Origin: JAIBJN01 sp963748205
GTDB lineage: Bacteria; Actinomycetota; Thermoleophilia; Gaiellales; Gaiellaceae
Direction of reading: 5' to 3'
NCBI GenBank assembly: GCA_963748205.1
Contig: CAVVIB010000023.1
Location: 248,001 to 312,000 of the forward strand
DNA: 64,000 nucleotides
Part shown: positions 1 to 8,728 of the stretch, in pieces
Layout: every line of letters starts with the position of its first letter
Position numbering within the stretch: the stretch's first letter is position 1
Position numbers and translations under genes: made by a program
The notes under the pieces: generated by a model
Told to the model about the DNA's origin: nothing
The model's input: the letters and a program-made list of their open reading frames with translations, nothing else
Databases searched by the model: none

Positions 1-104
1 CCGAACGTGCGACACGAACACACCTGACGAAGAGCGACGCGCCCGTCGCTCGAGCAGTCCCCGGACAAGGACGAGCGACGCCTGAGGGTCTTCAGCAACC
101 GCCA

Positions 105-848
105 GTGAGGAGGGAACGTCGGTTCGTCCCTTCCACCGACAGCTGGCTGCTCGATGGACTGGACGAGGGCGAGAGGAAGCTCGCGGCCGGAATCCTGAGC
201 TCCTGCGCGGCGCTTCGCCTGTCGGCGGGAGCAAGGCGACGCCTCGGCGACGTGGAGAATGCTGCAGCGCTGGTCGTCGAGAACGGGTTCCTCGTCGTCC
301 GCGCCTCTCCGCCGTCAGGGCGTCACGTGGTGGTCATGGAGGCGGGCGAAAGCTCCATCCTCGTTCCCCCGAGCGCCCGAGAGCATCTACAGGCGCTCAC
401 GGACTGCTGGATCACCGTTGTTCCCGTTCCCCAGCTCGAGGCCTTGCTGGCGATACCGGGTGCGGCGGCCACGCTCGTCCGGGGGCTGGGCGGCGCGCTC
501 CGGAAGAGGCAGGACGCAGCGAGCTACCTCGCCAGCGTCCACCACGTCGATCGCGTTCGCCAGAAGCTCACCCAATTGGCGCGCGAGTTCGGGAGAGTCA
601 AGCCAGACGGCGTCCGGATCGAGTTCCCCCTCACGCACGACCTCCTCGCCGAGATGGTCGCCTCGGCGCGAGAGACGGTCACCCGCGGCCTGGACGAGCT
701 CCAACGGAGCGGCTTCGTGGCTCGCGACGGCCACTCGTACAAGCTGCTCGTCCCGCCGGAAGCACTGGATAGGGCCGAGTTAGATCTCTGCGGCTGCCGG
801 GAAGCTGGGAAGCGGAGGGGGAGGGATTCGAACCCTCGATCCGCCTAA
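105..848 (+). CDS. Crp/Fnr-family transcriptional regulator
   Basis: The N-terminal 150 residues resemble the cyclic-nucleotide-binding (cNMP) beta-roll of Crp/Fnr proteins, though no clear cAMP-binding signature is visible. Residues about 150-225 form a Crp-type winged helix: FPLTHDLLAEMVASARETV is the turn and recognition helix, followed by a GFVARDGHSYKL wing. The length of 247 suits the family. The start is a GTG without an obvious Shine-Dalgarno sequence, so it could be slightly misplaced. The last 12-13 residues (ending RGRDSNPRSA) are encoded by a displaced tRNA-Ser 3' fragment, so the native C-terminus was probably different. The effector and target genes are unknown. Confidence 0.8.
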   Translation: MRRERRFVPSTDSWLLDGLDEGERKLAAGILSSCAALRLSAGARRRLGDVENAAALVVENGFLVVRASPPSGRHVVVMEAGESSILVPPSAREHLQALTDCWITVVPVPQLEALLAIPGAAATLVRGLGGALRKRQDAASYLASVHHVDRVRQKLTQLAREFGRVKPDGVRIEFPLTHDLLAEMVASARETVTRGLDELQRSGFVARDGHSYKLLVPPEALDRAELDLCGCREAGKRRGRDSNPRSA

Positions 849-872
849 CGACGGATAACGGTTTTCGAGACC
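812..872 (-). other. Displaced 3' fragment of tRNA-Ser(CGA), candidate attachment site
   Basis: These 61 bases are identical to 5018-5078, the 3' half (anticodon loop, variable arm, T arm, acceptor) of the intact tRNA-Ser(CGA) gene, in the same orientation. The identity stops abruptly at the anticodon stem, and no 5' half is present. A direct repeat made of the 3' half of a tRNA gene is what tyrosine-recombinase integration leaves behind, the fragment marking the far end of the inserted DNA. It overlaps the 3' end of the Crp-like gene. Confidence 0.85.
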
Positions 873-909
873 TGACCAACATGTCCGATTTGCAGGGCTT
901 TTGCATCCG

Positions 910-932
910 GTTCGCCAGTCTGTTCGCCAGTC
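910..932. repeat. Two tandem 11-bp direct repeats beside the tRNA fragment
   Basis: GTTCGCCAGTC occurs at 910-920 and again at 922-932, a 12-bp period close to one helical turn, 38 bp inside the tRNA-Ser fragment. Short direct repeats at this distance from an attachment core resemble the arm-type sites bound by phage-type integrases. That reading is inference: no integrase gene is present in the window. Confidence 0.5.
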
Positions 933-1029
933 ACGCGCCAGAACCCAGAGAACGTGTTCCGCTCGAACCGGAACATCCGGCCTCGAGCCCGAGCTGGGAA
1001 GGCAGTGCCGACGTAATTAGGATCTCGTT

Positions 1030-1404
1030 GTGATAGCTGGCGCACACGCGATTCTCTTCGCCGAGGACGCCGACGCGGCGCGCGCGTTCTTGCGCGACGT
1101 CCTCGGATTCGCCGGGGTCGATGCGGGCGAGGGCTGGCTGATCTTCTCGCTGCCTCCTACCGAGCTCGCCGTCCATCCGGGCCCGGGCTGGGGGCGGATG
1201 GTCGGGCAGCACGAACTCTTTCTCATGTGCCACGACCTTGAACGAACGGTCACCGAGCTGCGCGAGAAGGGCGTCGAGTTCATCGCGCCGATCTCCGACG
1301 AGGGGTACGGCCTGATGACACGGCTCCGGATCCCAGGCGGAGGCGAGATCGGCTTGTACGAACCGAGGCATCCGAGCCCCCTCCCCGAGTTCTCGGGAGG
1401 GTGA
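1030..1404 (+). CDS. VOC-superfamily (glyoxalase/bleomycin-resistance-like) protein
   Basis: This 124-residue protein has the beta-alpha-beta-beta-beta repeats of the vicinal oxygen chelate fold. It has an N-terminal AEDADAARAFLRDVLGF helix, a central strand with HELFLMCHDLERTV, and a C-terminal GGGEIGLYEP strand typical of single-domain dioxygenase or resistance-type members. Metal-ligand positions can be suggested (H about 57, E about 115) but not proved, and the substrate is unknown. It starts at GTG. It lies inside the segment bounded by the tRNA-Ser direct repeats, suggesting acquisition, although its composition is not distinct from its neighbours. Confidence 0.75.
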   Translation: MIAGAHAILFAEDADAARAFLRDVLGFAGVDAGEGWLIFSLPPTELAVHPGPGWGRMVGQHELFLMCHDLERTVTELREKGVEFIAPISDEGYGLMTRLRIPGGGEIGLYEPRHPSPLPEFSGG

Positions 1405-1470
1405 CCGCGCGGAGACTCGGCGAGCAAGGCGCGCCGAGTCTCCCCGCAGACCTTTGACGCTGACGCCGCG

Positions 1471-1935
1471 CTAGCGGCCCCTCCCATCATTTATGGCAGT
1501 AAGGGCGCCCGTGGCCTGGTTGGTCACGGCGGTGAAGGTTCCGTGCCCTCGCAGGTCCGCGTATGCGCCCGTGCCGCCGATCACCTTCCACTTGCCCCGG
1601 GCGATGTGGTTGGGGCTATCCAGCGGTCCGGTCGTTCCGCGGAGCGCCAGGACGATGTCGCCCTTCGAGCCGGCGAGAGTCTCCGTCGCCTGGAAGCGTG
1701 CCGTGTTGTTCGCCAGCGGCGTAAACGAGGTCACGTCGGCCTGCGCAGGCCCGCTGTCGTTGGCCACGCAGCAGATTGCGAACGTTCCTACCGCGTGCGT
1801 CGAGCTCGTGAAGTCGACCCTGACGCTCGCCACCAACCGTTGGTCTCCGCTCGACGAGGCAGCCAGCGGAACGATCGAGAACGCCGCGACGACAGCCGCC
1901 AGCACGGACACGAGTGCGATTCTCCTCTTCGTCAT
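1471..1935 (-). CDS. Secreted protein of unknown function
   Basis: The ATG at 1935 is preferred over the longer reading frame because GGGAGG lies just upstream and a signal peptide follows at once: MTKRR, then a hydrophobic run ending near AASSSG. The mature part of about 125 residues is beta-rich. It contains GKWKVIGGTGAYADLRGHG, a glycine-rich pattern seen in small secreted beta-barrel proteins of the allene-oxide-cyclase-like or DUF3224-like type. I cannot assign a family with certainty. It reads away from the LuxR-type regulator's stop codon and lies within the putative islet. Confidence 0.6.
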   Translation of the reverse strand: MTKRRIALVSVLAAVVAAFSIVPLAASSSGDQRLVASVRVDFTSSTHAVGTFAICCVANDSGPAQADVTSFTPLANNTARFQATETLAGSKGDIVLALRGTTGPLDSPNHIARGKWKVIGGTGAYADLRGHGTFTAVTNQATGALTAINDGRGR

Positions 1936-2025
1936 TGTTCCTCCCATCTCGGTTCCATCGAGATCGACGCTACGCCCGCCGACGGCCCGTCGAAACGTGG
2001 AAATCCACACGCTTTGAGCAGCGTG

Positions 2026-4821
2026 CTACGCGGGCTCTGCCGGATCTCTAGCGCTGAGGCGGTGTGCGAGCTCGGCACGAGAGCGCACGTCGAGCTTGCG
2101 GTAGATCCGGGTCAGGTTCGACTCGACCGTGCGAACGGTCACGACGAGCTCCGCCGCCACTTCCTTGTTCGACCGGCCCTGGCCGACGAGCTCGGCGATT
2201 CGGAGCTCGGCCGGAGTCAGACCGCCGGGGTGAGAGGCCCGCCCGCTGATCCGGGACAGCTCGGCGCCGGCTTTCCTCGCCCAGAGCGCCGCGCCGAGCT
2301 CCTCGAAGATCGTCTGTGCCCGCTGAAGCGACTCTCGAGCCAGGCGCCGCTGCCTAGCTCGTCGTCGCACCGAGCCGAGCGCCAGCAGCGTCCGCGCCCG
2401 CTCGAACGGCATCGGGACGATCTCGTGGTCGGCGAGTGCGCGCTCGAGGATCGCGAGCGCCTCGTCGAGGTCTCCTCGCGCGGCGGCGAGAAGACCGAGG
2501 CAGCGCGCGGAGGATGCGAGGGCGCCCCGACGGCCGAGCCTTGCCGCATTGGCCTCGTACCAGGCGCAGATCTCCTCGGCCTGCTCGAGCCGGCCGAGCT
2601 CGATCAGCGCGTGCACGTAGTCGAGCGCGAATCGCGTCAGGGACGGCTCGCAGATCTCCTGCTCGCGCGCGAACTCGACCACCGGTGCGAGCCGCTCCGC
2701 GGCCGCCTCGGGCCGGTTCAGCGAGAGCTCGAGCAGACCGAGCGCCCAGCTCGCAAAGTGGAGCGTGGGAGTGCCGTGTGTGCGATGTGCGAGCTCGAGG
2801 GCGCGCTCCCCACGCTCTCGCGCCTCGTCGACGCGGCCGAGGTGCGCCTGCACGAGCGCATCCATTGCGAGTGCGTAGCTGAAGAGCGTCTCCTGCCCTA
2901 CCTGCTCGGCGATCTCACGGCCTGCGTCGGCGTGGAAGGCCGCGCGCTCGAAGTCGCCCCGGAGGCAGTCGTTCTGCGCAGCGAGGACGTAGACGTACGG
3001 CAGGAAGGCCTCGTCGCCCCTCTCGCGTCCCAGCTCGACAAGCTCAAGGAACGCGAGTGCCGGCCCGACTCCAGCTCTTCCCACCACATGCGGACGATCG
3101 CGGCATGCCACTTCGGCGCGGCCTGCAGCCGAACGTGGTCGCTCGGCGGCCGGAGCCGGAGAAGCCGCTCGAGCGTTGCGCCCGCCGCCGGGCGGCCAAG
3201 CGCAGCCTCGGAGAGGAGCTGCACGCCCAGGGCGTCGCCGAGGAGCGCACGCTCACTGAGGCCGCGGGCGAGCTCGACTGCGGCTGTCGCGTACCCGACT
3301 GCCTCGGCGAGATGCTCTCGGCGCCGAAAGAGCGTCGCTGCGAGGCCTACGAGCGCTCGGGCTCGCGTGAGCGAGTCCTCGCCGGCTTCCTCCAGTGCCT
3401 GGAGGTTGATCTCGCTCGCCGCGTGGAGATCGTCGTCGTAGGCGCGCGTGAGTGCGAGTCGAACGAGGACGCGCGCTCGCTCGGGCCCTGCGGACAGCTC
3501 TCCGGCGAGCCGCTCGAGCATCGCCCGCGCGCGTCGGCTGTCCCCGGACTCGAAGTGGTAGTAGGCGGCATCAGCGCTCCGGCGGCGAACGTCCTCGTCA
3601 CGGTCGGGAGGCGTGAGGCGTGCGGCCTGCTCGGTGAGCTCGGCGGCCGCCCAGGTTGCGCCGCGCGCAGCAGCTCCGTGCGCTGCCGCCTCGAGCTCGT
3701 CTGCCACCGACGGATCGGGGCCGCTCGCGGCGAGCGCGAGGTGGCGTGCCCGCTCCTCGGGATCGGCTACGAGCTCTGCGAGGCGGCTGTGAAGCTCACG
3801 TCGGCACTCCGCCCCGCCCTCGGCGGCTGCGGCGAGGAGCGGGTGGGTGAAGCGAACCCGGTCTCCGTCGAGCTCGACGATCAGCGCCTCGATGGCGGGC
3901 TGGAGCGCACGGCTGTCGCCGGCGGCGGCCGAAACGAGTGTCCGCGTTGGTTGGGAGAGGGCCGCAGCAGCGCGGAGGGCAGCGACCGTCGCGGGAGGAA
4001 GCGCTGCGAGGCGGCCGCGTGCGAGCTCGTTCACGTCGTCGGGCACCGGCAGGCGCTCGCCCGCTTCGAGCGGCCGCCCGCGGCGCTCGAGCGCGCGGGC
4101 AAGTTCGAGCGCGAGGAAGGGGTTCCCACTCGAGGTTTCGTGGATGCGGCGCAGTGTCGGGCGGGGAAACACGGCGTCGAGCCGATCGCGGAGAAGCCTG
4201 TTGAGCGCGCCCAGGCTGAGCGGCCCGACCTGAATGCGGCGCAACCGCGCTTCTGGGAGGGCCTGCTCGAGGCGCAAGCGGCGCGTCCGATCCGCCTCGT
4301 CCTGCAGCTAGGAGCCCGATCGGCTCGTCCTCGAGCCGGCGGAGCGCAAACTCCAGCGCTGCTGCGGAAGCACGATCGAGCCACTGAAGGTCGTCAATGG
4401 CAAGCAGCAGAGGCTCGGCCGCGGCGAGTTCCCGCAGTGCGCCGAGAACGCCGACGCCGACAGCCCTCCGATCGGGCGGCGATCCGTCTGGCTCGCTGAG
4501 CAGGAGGGCGACCTCGAGCGCGTGGGCCTGTGGCCGGGGGAGGGCGCGGAGGACATCCTCGAGCCGCTGCGCGAGCAGGTCGCCGATCGTGGCGAAGGAG
4601 AGACTCGACTCGGCCTCCACGGGGCGGGCGGAGAGAACGCGGATCCCTGACCGGGCGGCCGCGGCGATCCCGGCGCGCAGGAGCGTCGTCTTTCCGATCC
4701 CGGCGTCGCCCTCGAGCAGCAGCGCGCCCGGAAGGGACTCCGCCGACGCAACGAAGGCAGCGACGGCGGCAAGCTCCTTGTCCCTGCCGATGACGTCGGG
4801 ATCGACCGAGGTCACCCTCAT
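2026..4821 (-). CDS. Large ATP-binding LuxR-family regulator (LAL/MalT-like), frameshifted
   Basis: The N-terminus (MRVTSVDPDVIGRDKEL) leads into an AAA-type NTPase with Walker A GDAGIGKTTLL and Walker B LLLAIDDLQWLD. A long helical TPR-like middle region follows. The C-terminus is a LuxR/GerE helix-turn-helix (LTPAELRIAELVGQGRSNKE, then VRTVESNLTRIYRKLDV). Total length is about 930 residues, normal for LAL regulators. Two indels break the frame, near 4290-4315 (after the Walker B region) and near 3060. Each flank reads as continuous family sequence, so sequence error or recent decay are both possible. LAL proteins activate catabolic or secondary-metabolite genes; the inducer here is unknown. 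Confidence 0.85.
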
Positions 4822-5018
4822 ATTCTGCTAGCCCATCCCCATCGCGGCGAAGGCGCGCGAATACGCCGCCCCGCGTCTCACGCGCGCGTCTTCGGACCCG
4901 GCTGCGTGAGTCCGCTCTCGTACGCGAAGATCACGGCCCGAACGCGGTCGCGGAGGCTCGACGACCTCGCGCTCGCGTGGCATGAGCGCTGCAAGCCGCT
5001 CGACGAGGAAGAGAGAGG

Positions 5019-5107
5019 CGGAGGGGGAGGGATTCGAACCCTCGATCCGCCTAACGACGGATAACGGTTTTCGAGACCGCCGCATTCGTCCGCTCTGCCA
5101 CCCCTCC
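5019..5107 (-). tRNA. tRNA-Ser(CGA)
   Basis: On the minus strand the acceptor arms GGAGGGG and CCCCTCC pair perfectly, with discriminator G. The T arm is GAGGG-TTCGAAT-CCCTC. The anticodon loop CTCGAAA, flanked by GCGGT/ACCGT, gives anticodon CGA. A long variable arm marks a class II serine tRNA. CCA is not encoded. Its 3' half is duplicated at 812-872, making this the likely integration target of the segment to its left. Confidence 0.95.
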
Positions 5108-5134
5108 ACGGGTTGTCGCGCGGGCGCTACGGAG

Positions 5135-5225
5135 CGGAGAAGGAGGGATTCGAACCCTCGAGGGAGGAATTCACCCCCCTAACGCCTTAGCAGGGCGCCG
5201 CCTTCAGCCACTCGGCCACTTCTCC
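5135..5225 (-). tRNA. tRNA-Ser(GCT)
   Basis: On the minus strand GGAGAAG pairs with CTTCTCC and the discriminator is G. The T arm is GAGGG-TTCGAAT-CCCTC. The anticodon loop CTGCTAA gives GCT, reading AGC/AGT serine codons. There is a long class II variable arm. It sits 27 bp upstream of tRNA-Ser(CGA) in the same orientation, and the two are probably cotranscribed. Confidence 0.95.
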
Positions 5226-5341
5226 GTGCCGGGCAATGGTACCAAGGTGCTTCCCGCCCCCAACAAAGGACGAAGCCCGCTTCGGTGGGGTAGGGAGCCG
5301 CACAGCCGAAACGGGCATTCGCCAGACGCCGGGGGTTATGT

Positions 5342-5395
5342 GAGGGGAGCCGGCACCCGGATGATGGCCCAGGGCGAGACCGGTGCCTTCCCCTC
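5342..5395 (+). other. Strong hairpin upstream of the LigD-type polymerase gene
   Basis: GAGGGG-AGCC-GGCACC (5342-5357) pairs with GGTGCC-TT-CCCCTC (5382-5395), giving 12 base pairs interrupted by one asymmetric internal loop and closed by a 24-nt apical region. The 200 bp between tRNA-Ser(GCT) and the polymerase gene hold no convincing open frame. It could be a leader RNA structure or a terminator. It matches no riboswitch consensus I recognise. Confidence 0.35.
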
Positions 5396-5429
5396 AAAGG
5401 GGGATTTGCTGGGCGGCTACTTCGCGCCG

Positions 5430-6344
5430 ATGCGGATCGGCCGCCGCGAGTGCGGTCACGAATCTCGAAAGGTCTTCTTCCCGCGACGGCGGGCTCACGA
5501 AGGGCGACCTCATCCGCCACTACGTCGATCTCGCGCCGCTACGTGCTGAACGCACGTCGGAGCGCCGGCCGATGCAGATGAAGCGCTACCCGCACGGCGT
5601 CGAGGGCGAGTTCTTCTACCAGAAGCGCGTCCCGGTCCCCCATCCGGACTGGCTCGAGACCGTGCACATCCTCTTCCCGGGAAGCGGGCGCACGGCCGAC
5701 TTCCCGGTCGTCACGAACGCGGCCGGCGCTCGCGTGGATCAGCGAACCTCGGCTGCATCGAGCTGCACACGTGGCACTGCCGCGTGGACGACGTCGAGCG
5801 GCCCGACTACATGCTCATCGACCTCGATCCGAGCGCGGGCAATCCGTGGGAGCACGTGCCGCGAGATCGCGGTGGTGGTGAAGCGAGCTGATGGACGAGC
5901 TGGACCTCCCGAGCTTTCCGAAGACGTCGGGCGCGACGGGGCTGCCACATCCTCGCGCCGATCCGGCCCGAGCTCCGCTTCCCCGAGGTGCGGCGGTTCG
6001 CCAAGGCACTCGCGCAGGAGGTCGAGCGGCGGATCGACGACCAGGACGTGGCGACGACGACGTGGAAGGTGGCCGACCGGCGCGGCGTCTTCGTCGACTA
6101 CGGCCAGAACTCGCGCGACCGGACGATCGCGTCCGCCTACTCGATCCGGCCCGACGCCCGGACGCCCGCGCCTCGGCGCCACTCGCGTGGGACGAGGTGC
6201 CGGCCGTCGAGCCGGAGGCGTTCACGCTTCAGACGATGCGCGACCGGGTGAAGAAGGTCGGCGACCTCACCGCCGGGATGTGGAGGCGGAAGGTGAGCCT
6301 CGCTTCCGCGCTTCGAGAAGCTCGGCCTCGAGCCGGTCTACTAG
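5430..6344 (+). CDS. LigD-type DNA polymerase/primase (PrimPol-like) domain protein, frameshifted
   Basis: Reassembled across frames, the protein reads as the polymerase module of bacterial non-homologous end joining: LTKGDLIRHYVDLAP, RPMQMKRYPHGVEGEFFYQK, then ERPDYMLIDLDPSAGNPW (the catalytic DxD region), FPKTSGATGLHILAPIRPE, and a terminal RFEKLGLEPVY. It would add ribo- or deoxynucleotides at break ends. At least five indels interrupt it (near 5465, 5485, 5735, 5870-5950 and 6165). The start at 5430 (MRIGRRE) is chosen because family members begin this way. Its stop overlaps the stop of the opposing ligase gene. No Ku gene lies in the window. Confidence 0.75.
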
Positions 6345-7374
6345 CGACCGAGGAGGCCGGAGACGGTCGGGTCGCCCTTCTGCGGGCTGCGGCTGCACCT
6401 GGTCGACCGTGCACTGCTCGGGATCCTTGTCCGGCCGGAAGCGCAGGAAGCTCGAGCCGTGGCGGAAGCGGCCCTTCTGCCACTTGTCGTAGCGCACCTC
6501 GACGACGAGCTCGGGCTGGCACGGAGCTCCACTCGAGGTCGACGTCGGCGCTCCAGCGGCTCGGCTCGCCGCGCGGCTTGCGCTCGGGGTTGGGGCCGAG
6601 GAGCGGGCTCGACGCGCTCGAGGATCTCCTCGCGCTTGCTTGCCGCGGCCGCGGGTGCCGACCGGGGGACGAGCTTGCCGTCGTCTAGAGCCCGAGCATG
6701 AGGCTGGCGATGCCCGGTGCCCTTCTCGCTCCAGGTGACGCCGACGACCACGCAGTCGGCGGTCTTCTCGCCCTTCACCTTCAGGACGGCCTCGCGCGAG
6801 CCGGGCATGTACGGGAGCCCGAGGCGCTTGGCGATCACGCCGTCGAAGCCCGCCACCTCGAGCCGGTCGAGCCACTTCTTCGCCTCCTTGCGGTCGTGCG
6901 TCGCGGGCGAGATGTCGAAGGGCAGCTTCTCCACCTGCTTGCGCCGCTCCTCGAGCGGCTGCTCGTGCAGGTCCTTGCCGTCCCAGAGGAGCACGTCGAA
7001 GACGACGAAGTCGGCCGGGATCTCGGCCGAGAGCTTGCGGCATCCGGCTCTCGGCCGGGTGGAGGCGCATCTGGAGCGCGTCGAAGTCGAGGCCGCCCTC
7101 GCGCTCGACGACGATCTCGCCGTCGAGCGCCGACTTCGGCGGCAGCCGCTCGCCGAGCTCGACCAGCTCGGGGAAGTAGCGCAGGAGCGGCCGTCCGTTG
7201 CGGCTCCAGAGATGGAGCTCGCCGTCGAGGTTCTCGAGGATGCCGCGGAAGCCGTCCCACTTCGGCTCGAACTGCCAGCCCTCGCCCTCCGGAAGCTCGT
7301 CGCACGAGCTCCGCCTCCATGGGCGGGAAGGGAAGGCTCTTGGGCGGCTCCGGCTCGACCTTGGCTTCGGGCAC
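6341..7374 (-). CDS. ATP-dependent DNA ligase (LigD ligase-domain type), frameshifted
   Basis: Motif I FEPKWDGFRG holds the lysine that becomes adenylated. Motif III is SALDGEIVV, IIIa ADFVVFDVLLWDG, IV AGFDGVIAKRL, and V AVLKVKGEKTADCVVVGV. An OB-fold C-terminal part includes PELVVEVRYDKWQKGRFRH. About 340 residues fits a stand-alone LigD-like ligase. Indels fall near 7300, 7045, 6680-6690, 6530 and 6380. It converges on the polymerase gene, so the two LigD activities are separate opposing genes here rather than one fused protein. Confidence 0.8.
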
Positions 7375-7433
7375 GTGGCCGATTCTGCCAGGAGCGCGAA
7401 ACCGACTGCGCTCTCCGCGCGTCTAACGGGCCA

Positions 7434-8681
7434 ATGAGACGCGTAGCGATCACCGGACTGGGCGCGGTCACGCCGCTCGGCAACGACCTGAAGACCACCT
7501 GGGCCGGCCTCACCGCGGGCAAGAGCGGCATCGACAGGATCCAGGCGTTCGACCCGACCGACTTCCCGGTGCAGATCGCCGGCGAGGTGAAGGCGACTAC
7601 GACCCCACCGGCGCCGCCGCGCCGCAAGGAGGTGCGCAAGCTCGACCGCAACGTCCTCTTCGCGCTCTCGCGCCGCGAAGGAGGCGCTCGCCGACGCCGG
7701 CCTGAACGGGCACGCTACGAGCCCGGAGCGCGTGGGCGTCGTCGTCGGCAACTGCATCGGCGGCTTCAACGAGCTCATGCGCCAGCACGACGTCCTGCGC
7801 GAGCGCGGCCCCGACCGCGTCTCGCCGAACTTCCTCGCCAACGTCCTCGTCGACTCGGCGAGCGGCCAGCTCGCCATCGAGCTCGGCTTCCGCGGCCCGA
7901 ACTACGCGGTCGTCTCGGCCTGCGCGACCGGCTCGCACGCGATCGGCGAGGCGGCGGAGCTGATCCGCCGCGGCGACGCCGACGCGGTCCTCGCCGGCGG
8001 CACCGAGGGCTGCATCCACCCGCTGATCCTCGCCGGCTTCTGCTCCATGCGCGGGCTCGCCGTCGGCGACGGCGACCCGGCCAAGGCCGCCCGGCCGTTC
8101 GACGCGAGCCGCGAGGGGTTCGTCATGGCGGAGGGCGCCGCGCGTCGATGGTGCTCGAGGAGCTCGAGGCGGCCAGCGCCCGCGGCGCGAGCGATCTACG
8201 CGGAGGTGCTCGGCTACGGCGCCTCGAACGACGCCTACCACATGCTCCAGCCCGACCCCGAGTCGGGCGGCGTCGTCTCGATGATGCGCGCCGCGATCGA
8301 CCGCACGGGGGTCGACCCGAGCCACGTCGACTACATCAACGCCCACGGGACGGGCGACGCCGCTCGGCGACCTGGCCGAGACCAAGGCGATCAAGGAGGT
8401 CTTCGGCGACCACGCCTACGAGCTGGCCGATCTCGTCGACGAAGTCGATGCTCGGGCACATGTTCGGCGCCGCCGGGGCGATCGAGGCCGTGGCCTGCGT
8501 GCTCGCGATCCACGAGGGCGTGATCCCGCCGACGATCAACTACGAGGAGCCGGATCCGGACTGCGACCTCGACTACGTGCCCAACGAGGCGCGCGAGGCC
8601 CACATCAGGGTCGCGCTCTCGAACGCGATGGGGCTCGGCGGCCACAACGGCTGCGTCCTCGTCGGCCGCGTGGACGACTGA
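7434..8681 (+). CDS. fabF: Beta-ketoacyl-ACP synthase II (KAS II), frameshifted
   Basis: It begins MRRVAITGLGAVTPLGNDL, the standard KAS II opening. The catalytic cysteine lies in VVSACATGSHAIGEA, the first histidine in INAHGTG, and the second in MLGHMFGAAGAIEA. The C-terminus ends NAMGLGGHNGCVLVGR. About 415 residues is the usual length. It condenses malonyl-ACP with acyl-ACP in fatty-acid elongation. The frame breaks near 7596, 7622, 7675, 8145-8165, 8360 and 8430. At 7675 one extra C explains the shift, consistent with sequence error. It is divergent from the ligase gene with 59 bp between starts. Confidence 0.9.
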   Translation: MRRVAITGLGAVTPLGNDLKTTWAGLTAGKSGIDRIQAFDPTDFPVQIAGEVKATTTPPAPPRRKEVRKLDRNVLFALSRREGGARRRRPERARYEPGARGRRRRQLHRRLQRAHAPARRPARARPRPRLAELPRQRPRRLGERPARHRARLPRPELRGRLGLRDRLARDRRGGGADPPRRRRRGPRRRHRGLHPPADPRRLLLHARARRRRRRPGQGRPAVRREPRGVRHGGGRRASMVLEELEAASARGASDLRGGARLRRLERRLPHAPARPRVGRRRLDDARRDRPHGGRPEPRRLHQRPRDGRRRSATWPRPRRSRRSSATTPTSWPISSTKSMLGHMFGAAGAIEAVACVLAIHEGVIPPTINYEEPDPDCDLDYVPNEAREAHIRVALSNAMGLGGHNGCVLVGRVDD

Positions 8682-8728
8682 CCGGCCCCTATCTTTTTCC
8701 CGGCCGACGGTGCAGAATCGAGGCCGCT

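Noticed and set aside
114..125. GAACGTCGGTTC near the Crp start as another SOS box
   Set aside because: It lies inside coding sequence, lacks the full CGAAC-N4-GTTCG match and has no repair-type gene attached.
1471..2010. Longer start of the secreted protein at 2010
   Set aside because: The extra 25 residues precede a proper signal peptide that has its own ATG and ribosome-binding site at 1935.
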